A stretch of DNA of 49,250 bases from the NCBI GenBank assembly GCA_003133685.1, contig PKYQ01000012.1:1-49250 (forward strand). The letters run 5' to 3'. The notes beneath the pieces are model-generated. The model saw only the letters and a program-made list of their open reading frames with translations. It had not been told where the DNA came from and did no database searches. The DNA comes from Acidimicrobiaceae bacterium (lineage in GTDB: Bacteria > Actinomycetota > Acidimicrobiia > Acidimicrobiales > RAAP-2). Positions 7,623 through 18,917 of this stretch are shown here, piece by piece. Positions within the stretch are counted from its first letter, which is position 1. Each line of letters begins with the position of its first letter. The translations under genes were made by a program, and so were the position numbers.

Positions 7623-8833
7623 TCCACGTGGATCGTGTCGCCGGGCTTCTTGGCCAACAGGATCGACTGAAGGATGCTGCCCGACGTCGCGGACTGCCCG
7701 TCGATGGAGGTGATGACGTCACCGGCCACGAGACCGGCCTTGTTGGCGGGCGTTCCCGCGACGGTGCCGGCGATGGTGACACCGTTCGATGAGTTCGCGC
7801 TTGTCCCCGCCGCTGTCGCCGAATCAAATTCGACACCTAAGAAGGCGGTCGCCCCGATGTGGACGCCCGAGATGGCGTTGTCATCGCGGATGGACGTGAC
7901 AATCGCCAGGGCCGTGTCGATAGGAATCGCGTAGCCCCGGCCACTCGACGTGTTGCCCGGGGCGAATCCGAAGCCGCCGTTGAGGTCCGAGCCCGCGGTG
8001 TCCATGCCGACGACGTCACCCTTGTCATTCACCAATGGTCCGCCGGAGTCCCCGGGTTCGATGGCCGCGTTCACTTCGATGAGTCCGCTCAAGTGCTCGG
8101 ATCCGGCGGGATTCGTCTCGTCGCCCGCGGTAATCGCCTGGTCGAGGCCGACCACGGAGCCGGCGACGAAGCTCGGCGTGCCGCCGAGCCCCCCGGCGTT
8201 GCCAATGCCCACGATCTTCTCGCCCGAGGAGACCTTGTTGGAGTTCGCGGTCTTGATCGTCGTGAGACCACTCGCGCCCTTCAATTGGATGAGCGCCACG
8301 TCCTCGGCGAGGTCGTAACCAACGACGGTCCCGACGTACGTCGTGTTGGTGGCGACGTCACGCACCGAAAGGGTCTGGGCGTCTTCGACAACGTGGTTAT
8401 TGGTGAGGATCAGGCCGTTCGAAGTGAGGATCATGCCCGTTCCTTCCGCGGTGCCGTTCGCGCTGGCGAAGGTCGAGGTGATGTCGACCAGGCCGGGGTC
8501 CACTTTGTTGGCGATCTTCGCGGCCGCGGCGTCCGCCTTGGTGTTCTGTGGCGTCACCAAGGGATATTGGATGGAGGGTGAGTCACCACCGTTGCCCAAA
8601 CCTCCGGAAGGGAAGCTGTACTGCGGCGCGGCGGAACGAATCGGCGCGGGCTTCACGACGTCGTGTCCGAGGATGAAGCCCGCTCCACCAATCGCCAGGA
8701 CCAGCACGAGCGCGCTGAGTGCCTTGGCCAGTCGCCAATGCGTCTTACGAATCGTGACGGTCCTCACCGGCGCCTCGGGGCTCGCGACCTCGTCGGTTGG
8801 TGGAACCACTGGGTTTTCGTCGTCCCACTCCAT
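7556..8833 (-). CDS. HtrA/DegP-like serine protease with PDZ domain
   Basis: 425 residues from ATG 8833, chosen because AAGGAGA lies 5 bases before it; longer in-frame starts at 8848 and 8893 lack such a site. Order: an acidic cytoplasmic tail, one membrane helix at about 38-57, a trypsin-like domain with His in NNHVV near 145, Asp in DLAEDVAL near 174 and Ser in EPGDSGGPL near 261, then one PDZ domain at about 325-415 (AGLVAGDVITSIDGQ). It is a membrane-tethered envelope quality-control protease facing outside. Its 3' end overlaps the small Tat ORF. Confidence 0.92.
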   Translation of the reverse strand: MEWDDENPVVPPTDEVASPEAPVRTVTIRKTHWRLAKALSALVLVLAIGGAGFILGHDVVKPAPIRSAAPQYSFPSGGLGNGGDSPSIQYPLVTPQNTKADAAAAKIANKVDPGLVDITSTFASANGTAEGTGMILTSNGLILTNNHVVEDAQTLSVRDVATNTTYVGTVVGYDLAEDVALIQLKGASGLTTIKTANSNKVSSGEKIVGIGNAGGLGGTPSFVAGSVVGLDQAITAGDETNPAGSEHLSGLIEVNAAIEPGDSGGPLVNDKGDVVGMDTAGSDLNGGFGFAPGNTSSGRGYAIPIDTALAIVTSIRDDNAISGVHIGATAFLGVEFDSATAAGTSANSSNGVTIAGTVAGTPANKAGLVAGDVITSIDGQSATSGSILQSILLAKKPGDTIHVDYLNLNGVAQTMSVVLGSGPAQ

Positions 8834-9028
8834 CGGAATCTCCTTCATTGCGCGTTCGGATCGAACTTCAGTATCAGCGTCGAACGTGAACATGTTCTAG
8901 TGGATACCTAAGAAGTCGCTAAATGGTCCTACGTGCAGCGTATTGGTCCATCTGATGAGCCACTCCTCGCGCAGAGGCATCGAGAAGAATGGGTCGAAAT
9001 GACGTGGACATCGAATCTCGAATGACCG

Positions 9029-9553
9029 ATGACTGATCGACTGCTCTTGGTCGGGATGATGGCGGTCGGCAAGACCACCGTCGGACAGCTCAGCGCCAAG
9101 AGACTTGGGTGGTCATTCCTCGATTCCGACGCCCAACTGTTGGCCGACACCGGACGCACGGCTCAGGAGGTCTTCGACACCGATGGCGACGAAGCGCTTC
9201 GTTCGTTGGAGAGCCACCTGCTCGCCCAAGCGATCGCGCATCCCGTTCCAGTGGTGATCGCCGTCGCCGGTGGGGTCGTTCTCTCCGAGGTCAATCGGGC
9301 CTTGTTGGTGCGCTCCGGCGTTGTCGTGTGGCTACGCGCCTCGATCACCACCCTGAGCGAACGAGTCGAGCGTGGGGGAGCGAGGCCGCGCCTCGACGCA
9401 GATTCGACGCAGTCGCTGCGCGATCTTTATCTCACTCGTCATGCGCTCTACGCTTCAGTGGCGCAGTTCGTCATCGACGTTGACGATCTCCCTCCCGAAG
9501 AAGTCGTCGCGCGCATCTTGGAAGACACGGGTCTGGGAAACGCCGAGCAGTAG
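9029..9553 (+). CDS. aroK: Shikimate kinase
   Basis: 174 residues. P-loop GMMAVGKTT at about 9-17, FLDSD near 31-35 (shikimate- and Mg-binding Asp), an Arg in ALRSLES, and the lid GGARPRLDAD near 116. The usual GGG substrate loop reads AVAGGVV here, that is AGG instead of GGG. It phosphorylates shikimate at O3 in aromatic amino acid synthesis. It stands alone rather than with aroB/aroC, divergent from htrA. A related small-molecule kinase of the same fold cannot be fully excluded. Confidence 0.8.
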   Translation: MTDRLLLVGMMAVGKTTVGQLSAKRLGWSFLDSDAQLLADTGRTAQEVFDTDGDEALRSLESHLLAQAIAHPVPVVIAVAGGVVLSEVNRALLVRSGVVVWLRASITTLSERVERGGARPRLDADSTQSLRDLYLTRHALYASVAQFVIDVDDLPPEEVVARILEDTGLGNAEQ

Positions 9554-9605
9554 TTCGGATACGACCGACGACGCGGTCCGTTCTGGTCGCCTGTAGGTTT
9601 GGCCG

Positions 9606-10199
9606 ATGGCTCCGCTGGCGTACACCGACGTAGGCGCGAAGTACGCCTTCTACGTGGTCCTCGGAATGTTCGCGGCGTCTGAGTGGAGCATTCGATTGCG
9701 CAGTCAGAAGAATCACGGCGGTACGCGAAAAGACCGTGGGAGCTTTTACGTCGTCGTTTTCACAGCCGTTTTGGGCATCGGCGCGGCCTTCGCTCTCGCG
9801 CACAGTGTGCAATCCGCGGGCATCAATGTTGCGCGCTGGCCAATCTTCATCATCGGATTGGCGATCGTGATTCTCGCAATGGCACTGCGACGGTGGGCGG
9901 TCTTAACGCTCGGCCAGTTCTTCACGGTCCAGGTTCAAGTGCGGAGCGGTCAGACAGTCGTTGACACCGGTCCGTATCGATGGGTTCGCCATCCGTCGTA
10001 CACGGCGATCACGATGTCGTTCGTGGGCATTGGTGTGGCCTTGGAGAACTGGCTGTCACTGCTCGTTTTGATCGTCGTTCCCACCATCGGACTCGTCGTT
10101 CGGATTCGCGTTGAAGAGCGTGCCCTGCTCGAAGCACTCGGTGAGCCCTATCGAGAGTTCTCGGCGACTCGGGCACGACTCATTCCCAAGGTATGGTGA
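9606..10199 (+). CDS. Isoprenylcysteine carboxyl methyltransferase-like membrane protein
   Basis: 197 residues with about five hydrophobic helices. The C-terminal half has the signature of the ICMT/PEMT-like methyltransferases: DTGPYRWVRHPSYTA near 125-140, RIRVEERALLEALGEPYREF near 165-185 and a terminal RLIPKVW. These form the SAM-binding hairpin and the conserved Arg/Glu pair. Bacterial members methylate lipids or small hydrophobic molecules and the substrate is rarely known; none can be deduced here. Confidence 0.8.
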   Translation: MAPLAYTDVGAKYAFYVVLGMFAASEWSIRLRSQKNHGGTRKDRGSFYVVVFTAVLGIGAAFALAHSVQSAGINVARWPIFIIGLAIVILAMALRRWAVLTLGQFFTVQVQVRSGQTVVDTGPYRWVRHPSYTAITMSFVGIGVALENWLSLLVLIVVPTIGLVVRIRVEERALLEALGEPYREFSATRARLIPKVW

Positions 10200-10245
10200 G
10201 CAACTTCATCGCGTTCGAGTTCGTTGTTTCGGGACCGCAGCGTGG

Positions 10246-10317
10246 TGCCCCCGACAGGAGTCGAACCTGCGCACATGGCTTCGGAGGCCAATGCTCTATC
10301 CACTGAGCTACGAGGGC
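10246..10317 (-). tRNA. tRNA-Arg (anticodon CCG)
   Basis: Read on the minus strand it folds as a 72-nt cloverleaf: acceptor GCCCTCG/CGGGGGC, D arm GCTC-AGTGGATA-GAGC, anticodon loop CTCCGAA (anticodon CCG, codon CGG), variable loop of four, T arm with TTCGACT, and discriminator A. One T-T mismatch tops the anticodon stem. No CCA is encoded. A tRNA-Arg ahead of lysA recalls the tRNA-Arg/argS/lysA order of other Actinobacteria, but here it is on the opposite strand and argS is absent. Confidence 0.93.
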
Positions 10318-10391
10318 AATTAGCGAAGCCTACCCCTGGCGTTTCACGACTCGTTTTCGAAAGTGGCGGCGCGACCTCGTAATGTTCATCT

Positions 10392-11663
10392 ATGAGTGCA
10401 GAGCCAATCGCCGCGTCGTTGCTTCCCGACACCGCCGAGATCTCTGCGAATGATGTCGTCATCGGCGGCGTCTCGTTGCGCGGACTCGCGGGTTCTTACG
10501 GCACTCCTTTGTTCGTCTATGACGAGGAGACCTTGCGCGCTCGCTGTCGCGAAGCGGTCGGTGCCTTCGACGACGGCGTTGCGTTCGCGGCCAAGTCATT
10601 CCTCTGCGGTGCGATGGGCCGCCTGGCCTTTGAAGAAGGTCTCTGCATCGACGTCGCGACCGGCGGCGAACTCGATCTCGTGCTGCGCTCCGGTGTGCCG
10701 GCCGGACGTGTCATCATGCACGGCAACAACAAGTCGGCCGATGAATTGGAACGAGCGATTGAAGTCGGTGTTCATCGACTGGTCGTGGACAACTTCGAAG
10801 AGATCGCCATGCTCGCGACCCTCGTCAGCGTGTCATCACCGCTCGACTGCTTGGTGCGCGTGACGCCCGGTGTCGAAGCGCACACGCACGAGTTCGTTCG
10901 CACCGGCCAAGAGGACAGCAAGTTCGGTTTCTCGGTTGCCACGGGCGACGCACGAAAGGCGATCGACGAACTACGCGCCATTCCCGGTCTGACGCTGCAT
11001 GGCGTCCACGCACACATTGGCTCGCAAGTCTTCGAACTCATCGGCTACGTGGAGTCGCTGACGATTCTGGCGAAGTTCATCGCCGAGGACGACTTCGACG
11101 AACTCTGCGTCGGCGGTGGGTTGGGTGTCGGCTACGTCGCCGGTGAGTCGGCGCCGTCGATTCACGAGTGGGGTGACGCGATCCGCGTCGCGGCCCACGA
11201 AGTCGGTCTCGACACCAACGTGCGTCTCCTCGCCGAACCCGGTCGCGCCATCGTCGCCCAAGCGGCCGTGACGCTGTATCAGGTCGGCGCGGTGAAGTCG
11301 GTTGAGCAACGCACGTATATGGCGGTCGACGGTGGCATGAGCGATAACCCGCGACCCGTGCTCTACGGATCCGGTTACGAGGCCTTCGACGTCGGCGATC
11401 CGCTCGCCAGTCGTCCCCAGAACGTGCGACTCGTCGGCAAGCACTGTGAGAGCGGGGACGTCCTGATCGACGAGGCGTGGCTGCCCGAGTCGACCAAGGT
11501 GCGAAGCATTATCGCGACGCCGGTCACCGGCGCGTACGGCTATTCAATGGCGTCGAACTACAACCGCGTGCCGCGCCCGGCGGTGCTCTTCGTTCGCGAC
11601 GGCATAGCTCGCGAGGTACTGCGCCGCGAGACCTTCGACGACATGGCGCGACTCGAAGTTTGA
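10392..11663 (+). CDS. lysA: Diaminopimelate decarboxylase
   Basis: 423 residues. Fold-type III PLP enzyme: the cofactor Lys is in AAKSFLCG (about residue 59), GVHAHIGSQVFE near 200, the phosphate-binding GGGLGVGY near 240, EPGRAIVA near 280, and the second-subunit loop GKHCESGD and TGAYGYSMASNYN near 350-385. It decarboxylates meso-diaminopimelate to lysine. It starts the lysA-hom-thrC cluster, with hom 37 bases downstream. No lysine riboswitch is visible in the short upstream gap. Confidence 0.93.
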   Translation: MSAEPIAASLLPDTAEISANDVVIGGVSLRGLAGSYGTPLFVYDEETLRARCREAVGAFDDGVAFAAKSFLCGAMGRLAFEEGLCIDVATGGELDLVLRSGVPAGRVIMHGNNKSADELERAIEVGVHRLVVDNFEEIAMLATLVSVSSPLDCLVRVTPGVEAHTHEFVRTGQEDSKFGFSVATGDARKAIDELRAIPGLTLHGVHAHIGSQVFELIGYVESLTILAKFIAEDDFDELCVGGGLGVGYVAGESAPSIHEWGDAIRVAAHEVGLDTNVRLLAEPGRAIVAQAAVTLYQVGAVKSVEQRTYMAVDGGMSDNPRPVLYGSGYEAFDVGDPLASRPQNVRLVGKHCESGDVLIDEAWLPESTKVRSIIATPVTGAYGYSMASNYNRVPRPAVLFVRDGIAREVLRRETFDDMARLEV

Positions 11664-11700
11664 AGTCGGCAACGCCGAGATGGTCGGTTAGCCTTTAATC

Positions 11701-13002
11701 GTGAGCAAGCCGGTCGTTCGAGTCGGAATCATTGGTGCCGGTAACGTCGGCGCCGCCCTGGTCGAACTTTTAAATGACCCGGATCGTCGCGAGGCGTTGC
11801 TCGACGCGGCCACCGGACCGATCGAGCTCGTGGGCGTCGCGGTACGCGACGCGGCCAAGCGCCGCAAGGGAATCCCCAAGCAATTGCTCACCACCGACGT
11901 GACCGGGCTGGTCGCCAATGACGACCTCGACATCCTGGTCGAGCTCGCGGGCGGCATCAAGCCGGCGCGGGTCTACATCGAGACGGCCCTTCGTCACGGC
12001 GTGTCGGTCGTCACCGCGAATAAGGCCCTGATGGCCGAGTGCGGTACGGAACTCGCGCAGTTGGCCCACCAGAACGGTGCCGACCTCTTCTACGAGGCCG
12101 CCGTCGGCGGGGGCATCCCGATCCTTCGCGCGCTGCGCACGTCACTCGCCGGTGAACGCATCGATCGCGTGATGGGAATCGTGAACGGGACGACGAACTT
12201 CATTCTCTCCAAGATGACGAGCGAAGGCAGCGACTACGCCGCGGCGCTGAAAGAAGCCCAGTCCCTGGGCTACGCCGAAGCCGAACCGAGCGCGGACGTC
12301 GAGGGCTACGACGCCGCCGCCAAAGTTCAGATTCTCTCGTCACTGGCCTTCGGGACCGAACTCGTCGGTGACGCGATCGCCCGCCAGGGTATCGTCGGCA
12401 TTCGTTCGGTCGACATCGAATTCGCGCGACGAACGGGCTACGTGATCAAGCTCCTTGCCGTCGCCGAGCGCGTGGGCGACTTGGGGATCTCTCGCCGAGC
12501 CCACCCGGCCTTGATCCCGATCGAACACCCGCTCGCGTCGGTCCACGGCGCCATGAACGCGGTCTTCGTCGAAGGCGTGCGCAGCGGTCCGCTGATGTGG
12601 CTCGGCCAGGGCGCTGGGGGAGAGGCGACGGCGACCGCGGTGCTGGGCGACCTGCTCGACGCGGCGCGCAACCGATTCAGTGGCCGACACGACGTCCCCT
12701 TCAGCGTGGATCGAACACTGCACAGCGTGCCCGCCGGTGAACTCGAGAGCGTCTTCTATATCAGCATCGACGTGTTGGACCGACCCGGTGTGCTCGCCGC
12801 CGTCGCGGGGATCTTCGGTGACAACGGCGTGTCGATCCAGTCAATGGAGCAGTCGGGATTCGGCGACGAGGCCCGACTCGCGTTCTTGACGCACATGGCC
12901 CTCACCGATCGCGTCACCGCCACCGTGAAGGACCTCGCGAAACACAAGTCCGTGGACTCGATCGGCGCGTGCTTGCGAGTGATCGACGGAGGTCGCGGGT
13001 GA
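11701..13002 (+). CDS. hom: Homoserine dehydrogenase
   Basis: 433 residues from GTG 11701. N-terminal Rossmann motif [25 protein letters not shown] near 103-110 (catalytic Lys), [30 protein letters not shown], and the substrate-binding segment with [22 protein letters not shown]-terminal ACT domain (about residues 350-430, [22 protein letters not shown]) implies feedback control, typically by threonine. It reduces aspartate semialdehyde to homoserine. Its stop overlaps thrC by 4 bases. Confidence 0.95.
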   Translation: MSKPVVRVGIIGAGNVGAALVELLNDPDRREALLDAATGPIELVGVAVRDAAKRRKGIPKQLLTTDVTGLVANDDLDILVELAGGIKPARVYIETALRHGVSVVTANKALMAECGTELAQLAHQNGADLFYEAAVGGGIPILRALRTSLAGERIDRVMGIVNGTTNFILSKMTSEGSDYAAALKEAQSLGYAEAEPSADVEGYDAAAKVQILSSLAFGTELVGDAIARQGIVGIRSVDIEFARRTGYVIKLLAVAERVGDLGISRRAHPALIPIEHPLASVHGAMNAVFVEGVRSGPLMWLGQGAGGEATATAVLGDLLDAARNRFSGRHDVPFSVDRTLHSVPAGELESVFYISIDVLDRPGVLAAVAGIFGDNGVSIQSMEQSGFGDEARLAFLTHMALTDRVTATVKDLAKHKSVDSIGACLRVIDGGRG

Positions 13003-14036
13003 TCGGGTGGAAGGGTTTGTTGCTCGAATACGCGCAGTGGTTCGACCTCGACGGCGTCGACGAGATCGTGACCTTGCAAGAGGGTCACACGCCACTCATC
13101 CACGCCGAACGACTCTCCGAGCGCGTGGGCGCCGACGTCTGGCTGAAGTACGAAGGACTGAATCCCACGGGCTCGTTCAAGGATCGCGGCATGACCATGG
13201 CGATCACCAAGGCCAAGGCCAACGGGGCCACGTCAGTCATCTGCGGATCGACGGGTAATACGTCAGCGTCGGCCGCGGCCTACGCCGGCAAGGCCGGGAT
13301 GGACTGCGTGGTCCTCGTGCCCGAGGGCAAAATCGCCCAGGGCAAGCTCGCCCAAGCCATTGTCTACGGCGCCCGGGTCCTGCAGATCCGCGGCAACTTC
13401 GATCAAGCGCTCAATCTGGCGCGCGAGCTGACTCAGCACTTGCCGATCACGATCGTCAACTCGATCAACCCCGATCGCATCGAGGGCCAAAAGACCGGTG
13501 CCTTCGAGATCATCGACGTACTCGGGAAGGCCCCCGACGTCCTTTCGATCCCCGTCGGCAACGCCGGCAACATCACCGCCTACTGGCGGGGCTTCACGCA
13601 GTACCACTTCGCCGAACGATGCAAGATCCTCCCCAAGATGTGGGGATTCCAAGCTGCTGGTGCCGCGCCCATCGTCCTCGGATATCCGGTCGCGAATCCC
13701 GAGACGATCGCCACGGCGATTCGCATCGGTAATCCCGCGAGCTGGATCCCGGCGCTCGAAGTGATTCACGAATCCCTGGGCGACATACGCGCCGTCACCG
13801 ACGACGAGATCCTCGAGGCGTACCGCTACGTCGCTCGCTACGAATCGATCTTCTGTGAGCCGGCCTCGGCGGCGTCGATCGCCGGCATCATAAAGTACGG
13901 CGTCCCGAAGGGTTCGACGGTCGTGTGCGTACTCACGGGCAACGGTTTGAAAGACCCCGACACCGCGGTCGAGACCAGCGTCACCCCCGACGTCGTGGAC
14001 GCGACGTTGAAGTCGCTGCTCGCGAAACTCTCCTGA
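12999..14036 (+). CDS. thrC: Threonine synthase
   Basis: 345 residues from GTG 12999 (GTGA overlap with hom); GGAGG precedes it. Fold-type II PLP enzyme: GHTPLI near 24, the cofactor Lys in [11 protein letters not shown] near residue 60, [13 protein letters not shown] near 85, and [12 protein letters not shown] near 185. It converts O-phosphohomoserine to threonine. The substrate requires homoserine kinase (thrB), which usually follows in Actinobacteria; here a gene-free leader and rho follow instead. Confidence 0.95.
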   Translation: MIGWKGLLLEYAQWFDLDGVDEIVTLQEGHTPLIHAERLSERVGADVWLKYEGLNPTGSFKDRGMTMAITKAKANGATSVICGSTGNTSASAAAYAGKAGMDCVVLVPEGKIAQGKLAQAIVYGARVLQIRGNFDQALNLARELTQHLPITIVNSINPDRIEGQKTGAFEIIDVLGKAPDVLSIPVGNAGNITAYWRGFTQYHFAERCKILPKMWGFQAAGAAPIVLGYPVANPETIATAIRIGNPASWIPALEVIHESLGDIRAVTDDEILEAYRYVARYESIFCEPASAASIAGIIKYGVPKGSTVVCVLTGNGLKDPDTAVETSVTPDVVDATLKSLLAKLS

Positions 14037-14173
14037 GAGCGCGCACCCTCGACTATCCGCCACGCATCACCCGCGGCGCCGACGTCCGGGCAGCTTCGGC
14101 CCGGCAACGCGGCGACGACGGTCGCGAGCACCTCTTTTGGCCCATGATGTAGGTGGTCAGCCTCAGAAATTGA

Positions 14174-14189
14174 GTAGTGCCAGCACTAC
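14174..14189 (+). repeat. Perfect inverted repeat in the rho leader
   Basis: GTAGTGC (14174-14180) and GCACTAC (14183-14189) are exact reverse complements separated by CA. It lies about 80 bases upstream of the predicted rho promoter. It could be an operator or the stem of a short hairpin after thrC. No T-tract follows, so it is not a classical intrinsic terminator. Confidence 0.5.
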
Positions 14190-14268
14190 GCAAATTGACG
14201 CCCGCGGCGCGTTGATCTCGCCTCATACTTTGGGGCGCCAAGCCCGGATGAGCGGAATTGGACAATTG

Positions 14269-14297
14269 TTGGAATTCGGCGCAGACTTCGCTACACT
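14269..14297 (+). promoter_or_regulatory. Predicted sigma-70-type promoter for rho
   Basis: TTGGAA (14269-14274), a 17-base spacer, and TACACT (14292-14297), in the 378-base gene-free interval between thrC and rho. It would give a leader of roughly 110 bases before the rho start at 14415. A long leader fits Rho autoregulation in other bacteria, which is inference here. Confidence 0.5.
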
Positions 14298-14414
14298 GGT
14301 GATGTCGTCCACGACCGGCCTTTCCCCGGTGTGAGGAACTCTTCCGAGACGACGTTTCCCGATTTTTCTTCTTCGCTCATTCAATTTTGTCGAGCGGAGC
14401 GAAAGGAACCACCT

Positions 14415-16067
<1,653 letters not shown>

Positions 16068-16105
16068 TTTCCCGATAAACTTGTCATTCGCAACGAGGAG
16101 CACCT

Positions 16106-16330
16106 ATGAAGCCTGATATTCACCCCAACTACGGCGAAGCGACCGTTAAATGCTCGTGCGGTAACACTTTCACGACCCAGTCCACGAAGTCCGCGATGAC
16201 CATCGAACTGTGCAACGAATGCCACCCGTTCTTCACCGGCAAGCAGAAGCTCGTCGACACCGGAGGTCGCGTCGAGCGCTTCCAGCGTCGTTACGCGCAA
16301 AAGACCAAGGCGCGCGCTCCTAAGGCTTAA
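16106..16330 (+). CDS. rpmE: 50S ribosomal protein L31, zinc-binding form
   Basis: 74 residues from ATG 16106, with AGGAG upstream. It begins MKPDIHPNY and carries the C+ zinc site: CSC at 16-18 and CNEC at 36-39, then [20 protein letters not shown]. The Cys-containing form is the zinc-replete version of L31; the zinc-free paralogue is not in this window. rho-rpmE-prfA is a conserved actinobacterial order. Confidence 0.97.
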   Translation: MKPDIHPNYGEATVKCSCGNTFTTQSTKSAMTIELCNECHPFFTGKQKLVDTGGRVERFQRRYAQKTKARAPKA

Positions 16331-16351
16331 GGCCTCGAGCGCTCACCCGCC

Positions 16352-17431
16352 GTGCGCTCCGTTGACGAGACCCTGAACGTCCTTCGAGACGAACTGCGCA
16401 CCGTCGAATCACAACTCTCGGAACCGGACGTCGCGAGCGATTTGACGCGCCTGCGCGATCTCTCGCGGCGCCACAAGGAGTTGTCCGAGATCAACAACGC
16501 CTGGATCGAGTTGAAGGCCGCCCAGTCGGACTTCGCGACCGCCAAGGAGATGTTCAACGAGACCAGCGGCGACGATCGAGAACTCTGGCGCGAAGAGATG
16601 AACAACGCCGAAGAGAAGATCCCGGCGCTCGAATTGACTCTCGAGACGATGTTGCTGCCGCACGACCCCAACGAGGGCCGCAACGTGATCCTCGAGATCC
16701 GCGGCGCCGAAGGCGGCGAAGAGGCCAACCTCTTCGCCGGCGACCTGGCCCAGATGTACCGGCGCTACGCCGCACTACGGGGCTGGAAGCTCGAAGTCAT
16801 CGAAGAGCGCGAGTCCGAACAGGGTGGTCTGGATGAGGCCATCTATCTCATCAAGGGTGAGGACGCGTGGTTCCGGTTGCAACACGAGGCCGGCGTGCAC
16901 CGCGTCCAGCGCGTGCCGGTGACCGAAGCCAAGGGTCGCGTCCACACCTCCTCAGCGACGGTGTCGGTTCTGCCCGAGGCCGAAGAGGTCGACGTCGACA
17001 TCAACCAGAGCGATCTCAAGATCGATGTCTACCGATCGTCGGGTCCCGGGGGACAGAGCGTCAACACGACCGACTCGGCGGTTCGCATCACTCACCTGCC
17101 GACTGGCATTGTCGTGTCGATGCAGGACGAGAAGAGCCAGATCCAGAACCGCGCCAAGGCGTTGATCGTGTTGCGCTCGCGGTTGCTCAAGGCGGCCCAG
17201 GACGCCCAGGCGAGCGAGCAGGGCGACCTCAAGCGCTCCCAATTGGGTAGCGGCGGGCGCAGCGAGAAGATTCGCACCTATAACTTCAAGGAGAACCGGG
17301 TGACGGATCACCGGATCAACCTGACCACCTATACGCTCGATTACGTGCTGGCCGGTTACCTTGATCCCTACGTCGACGCGTTGCTCGCAGAAAAGCGTGC
17401 GCGACAACTGGCCGAGAGCGATGGACGCTAA
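16352..17431 (+). CDS. prfA: Peptide chain release factor 1
   Basis: 359 residues from GTG 16352. RF1-type stop recognition: the PxT tripeptide is PVT within RVQRVPVTEAKGRVHTS near 190, which indicates UAG/UAA specificity. The GGQ catalytic motif is in SSGPGGQSVNTTDSAVR near 230. Its 3' end overlaps prmC by 11 bases, coupling synthesis of the factor with that of the enzyme that methylates its GGQ glutamine. Confidence 0.96.
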   Translation: MRSVDETLNVLRDELRTVESQLSEPDVASDLTRLRDLSRRHKELSEINNAWIELKAAQSDFATAKEMFNETSGDDRELWREEMNNAEEKIPALELTLETMLLPHDPNEGRNVILEIRGAEGGEEANLFAGDLAQMYRRYAALRGWKLEVIEERESEQGGLDEAIYLIKGEDAWFRLQHEAGVHRVQRVPVTEAKGRVHTSSATVSVLPEAEEVDVDINQSDLKIDVYRSSGPGGQSVNTTDSAVRITHLPTGIVVSMQDEKSQIQNRAKALIVLRSRLLKAAQDAQASEQGDLKRSQLGSGGRSEKIRTYNFKENRVTDHRINLTTYTLDYVLAGYLDPYVDALLAEKRARQLAESDGR

Positions 17432-18242
17432 TTCGTTTCTGGTGACCGAACTGATCGACGCCGGATTGAACCGACGCGAAGCCCGGTGGTTGGTCGAAGA
17501 GTTCTCGCCCTCGAACCACGAGGCGATCGGCGCCATGCGCGCCGCCGCCCAACGCCGACTGGACGGCGAGCCGATTCAGTACGTGCTCGGGCACTGGCCG
17601 TTTCGCTCACTGGATCTCGACCTTGATCCCCGCGTCCTCATCCCGCGTCCCGAGACCGAAGAACTCGTCGGACACGCCTTCGACGAGCTCATGCAGCGAC
17701 GGCTCAAGGATCCGCTCATCGTCGACCTCGGGTGCGGCTCAGGCGCCATCGGACTCTCGCTGCTTTTTGAGCTTCGCCAATTGGGCGTCAACGCCACACT
17801 CGTGGCGGTCGACTCGTCGCGTGACGCGCTCGAGGTCACCCGAGCGAACGCCGCCAAGCACGCGTTGGAGGGCGTCACCACCGTGCACTCCTCCTGGTTC
17901 GACGCCCTGGATGAGTCACTACGCGGGCGCGTCGACCTGATCGTCGCCAATCCGCCGTACGTCGGCGCGACAGAATTTGCGACGCTCGACCCGGTACTCG
18001 GCTACGAGCCATTTGGTGCGTTGGTCTCAGAGGACACGCTGCACGCCGAAGGGTTTCTCGACCTCGAGGTCATAATCGGGCAATCCGGCGCGTGGCTGGT
18101 GGCAAACGGGTTGTTGATATGTGAACATGGAAATATGCATCGTCCGGCAGCACTCCAAGCGGCACACGACGCGTCGTTCACTGACGTCCAGGACCTCGAC
18201 GATATGTTCGGCAACCCACGATTCTTGATTGCGAAACGCTGA
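17421..18242 (+). CDS. prmC: Release factor glutamine N5-methyltransferase
   Basis: 273 residues from ATG 17421, inside the end of prfA; the upstream frame only shadows prfA. N-terminal helical domain with PIQYVLGHWPFRSLDL near 50-65, the SAM-binding VDLGCGSGAIGLSLL near 100, and catalytic NPPYVG near 177. It methylates the Gln of GGQ in release factors. It overlaps the next gene by one base (TGATG). Confidence 0.95.
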   Translation: MDANSFLVTELIDAGLNRREARWLVEEFSPSNHEAIGAMRAAAQRRLDGEPIQYVLGHWPFRSLDLDLDPRVLIPRPETEELVGHAFDELMQRRLKDPLIVDLGCGSGAIGLSLLFELRQLGVNATLVAVDSSRDALEVTRANAAKHALEGVTTVHSSWFDALDESLRGRVDLIVANPPYVGATEFATLDPVLGYEPFGALVSEDTLHAEGFLDLEVIIGQSGAWLVANGLLICEHGNMHRPAALQAAHDASFTDVQDLDDMFGNPRFLIAKR

Positions 18243-18844
18243 TGGCGAGGTTGATGAAAGTCGAAGCGGCCATCGCCGCGTTGGACGCCGGGGGGATCGT
18301 CGCGGTGCCGACCGACACGGTCTACGGTCTGGCCGCCGAAGTGAGCCAGCCGTCGGCCGTCGCCAGGCTGTTCACGTTGAAACATCGCCCGGAATTCGTC
18401 CCTATCCCCGTGTTGGTCGACTCGATCGACCAGATCGAGTTTCTCGGTGTCGAGTGGCCCGACGAGGCCCAGGGACTCGCCGACGCCTTCTGGCCCGGGG
18501 CGCTCACGATCATCATTACGGTCCCGCACAATCTGTCCGTGATGTTGGGCGGCGAGGGCGATACCGCGGGTTTCCGGATCCCCGATGACGACATGCTTCG
18601 TCGCATGATGGCGGTGCTGGGTCCTTTCGCGGTGACCAGTGCGAATGAGTACGGTGAGATGCCGTGCCACAGCGCCTACGAGGTGCTCGAAAGATTCGCT
18701 TCGCGCGACGAGTTGAACGGTGCTATTGACGGCGGGGAACGTTCGGGCGACGTGTCGAGTGTCGTTGACCTCTCGGTGACGCCGTGGCGAGTGCTTCGAG
18801 AGGGCGCGGTTTCTAGCGCAGAGCTGGCTCGCGTACTTGACTGA
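18242..18844 (+). CDS. tsaC: Threonylcarbamoyl-AMP synthase (Sua5/YrdC/TsaC family)
   Basis: 200 residues. Family landmarks: IVAVPTDTVYGLAA near 19-32, LKHRPEFVPIPVLV near 46-60 (the Lys-Arg-rich substrate loop, slightly divergent from KxR-xxxPL), FWPGALTIII near 80, GFRIPDD and TSANEYGE near 130-140. It makes threonylcarbamoyl-AMP for t6A37 of tRNAs that read ANN codons. Position after prmC is the standard actinobacterial location. Confidence 0.88.
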   Translation: MARLMKVEAAIAALDAGGIVAVPTDTVYGLAAEVSQPSAVARLFTLKHRPEFVPIPVLVDSIDQIEFLGVEWPDEAQGLADAFWPGALTIIITVPHNLSVMLGGEGDTAGFRIPDDDMLRRMMAVLGPFAVTSANEYGEMPCHSAYEVLERFASRDELNGAIDGGERSGDVSSVVDLSVTPWRVLREGAVSSAELARVLD

Positions 18845-18917
18845 CCGCGTCGTTGGTTCGCACCTCGTGACGCGATACGAAACTGAGCGGTTGCGTGATC
18901 GTCACTAGCGTGGAGCC

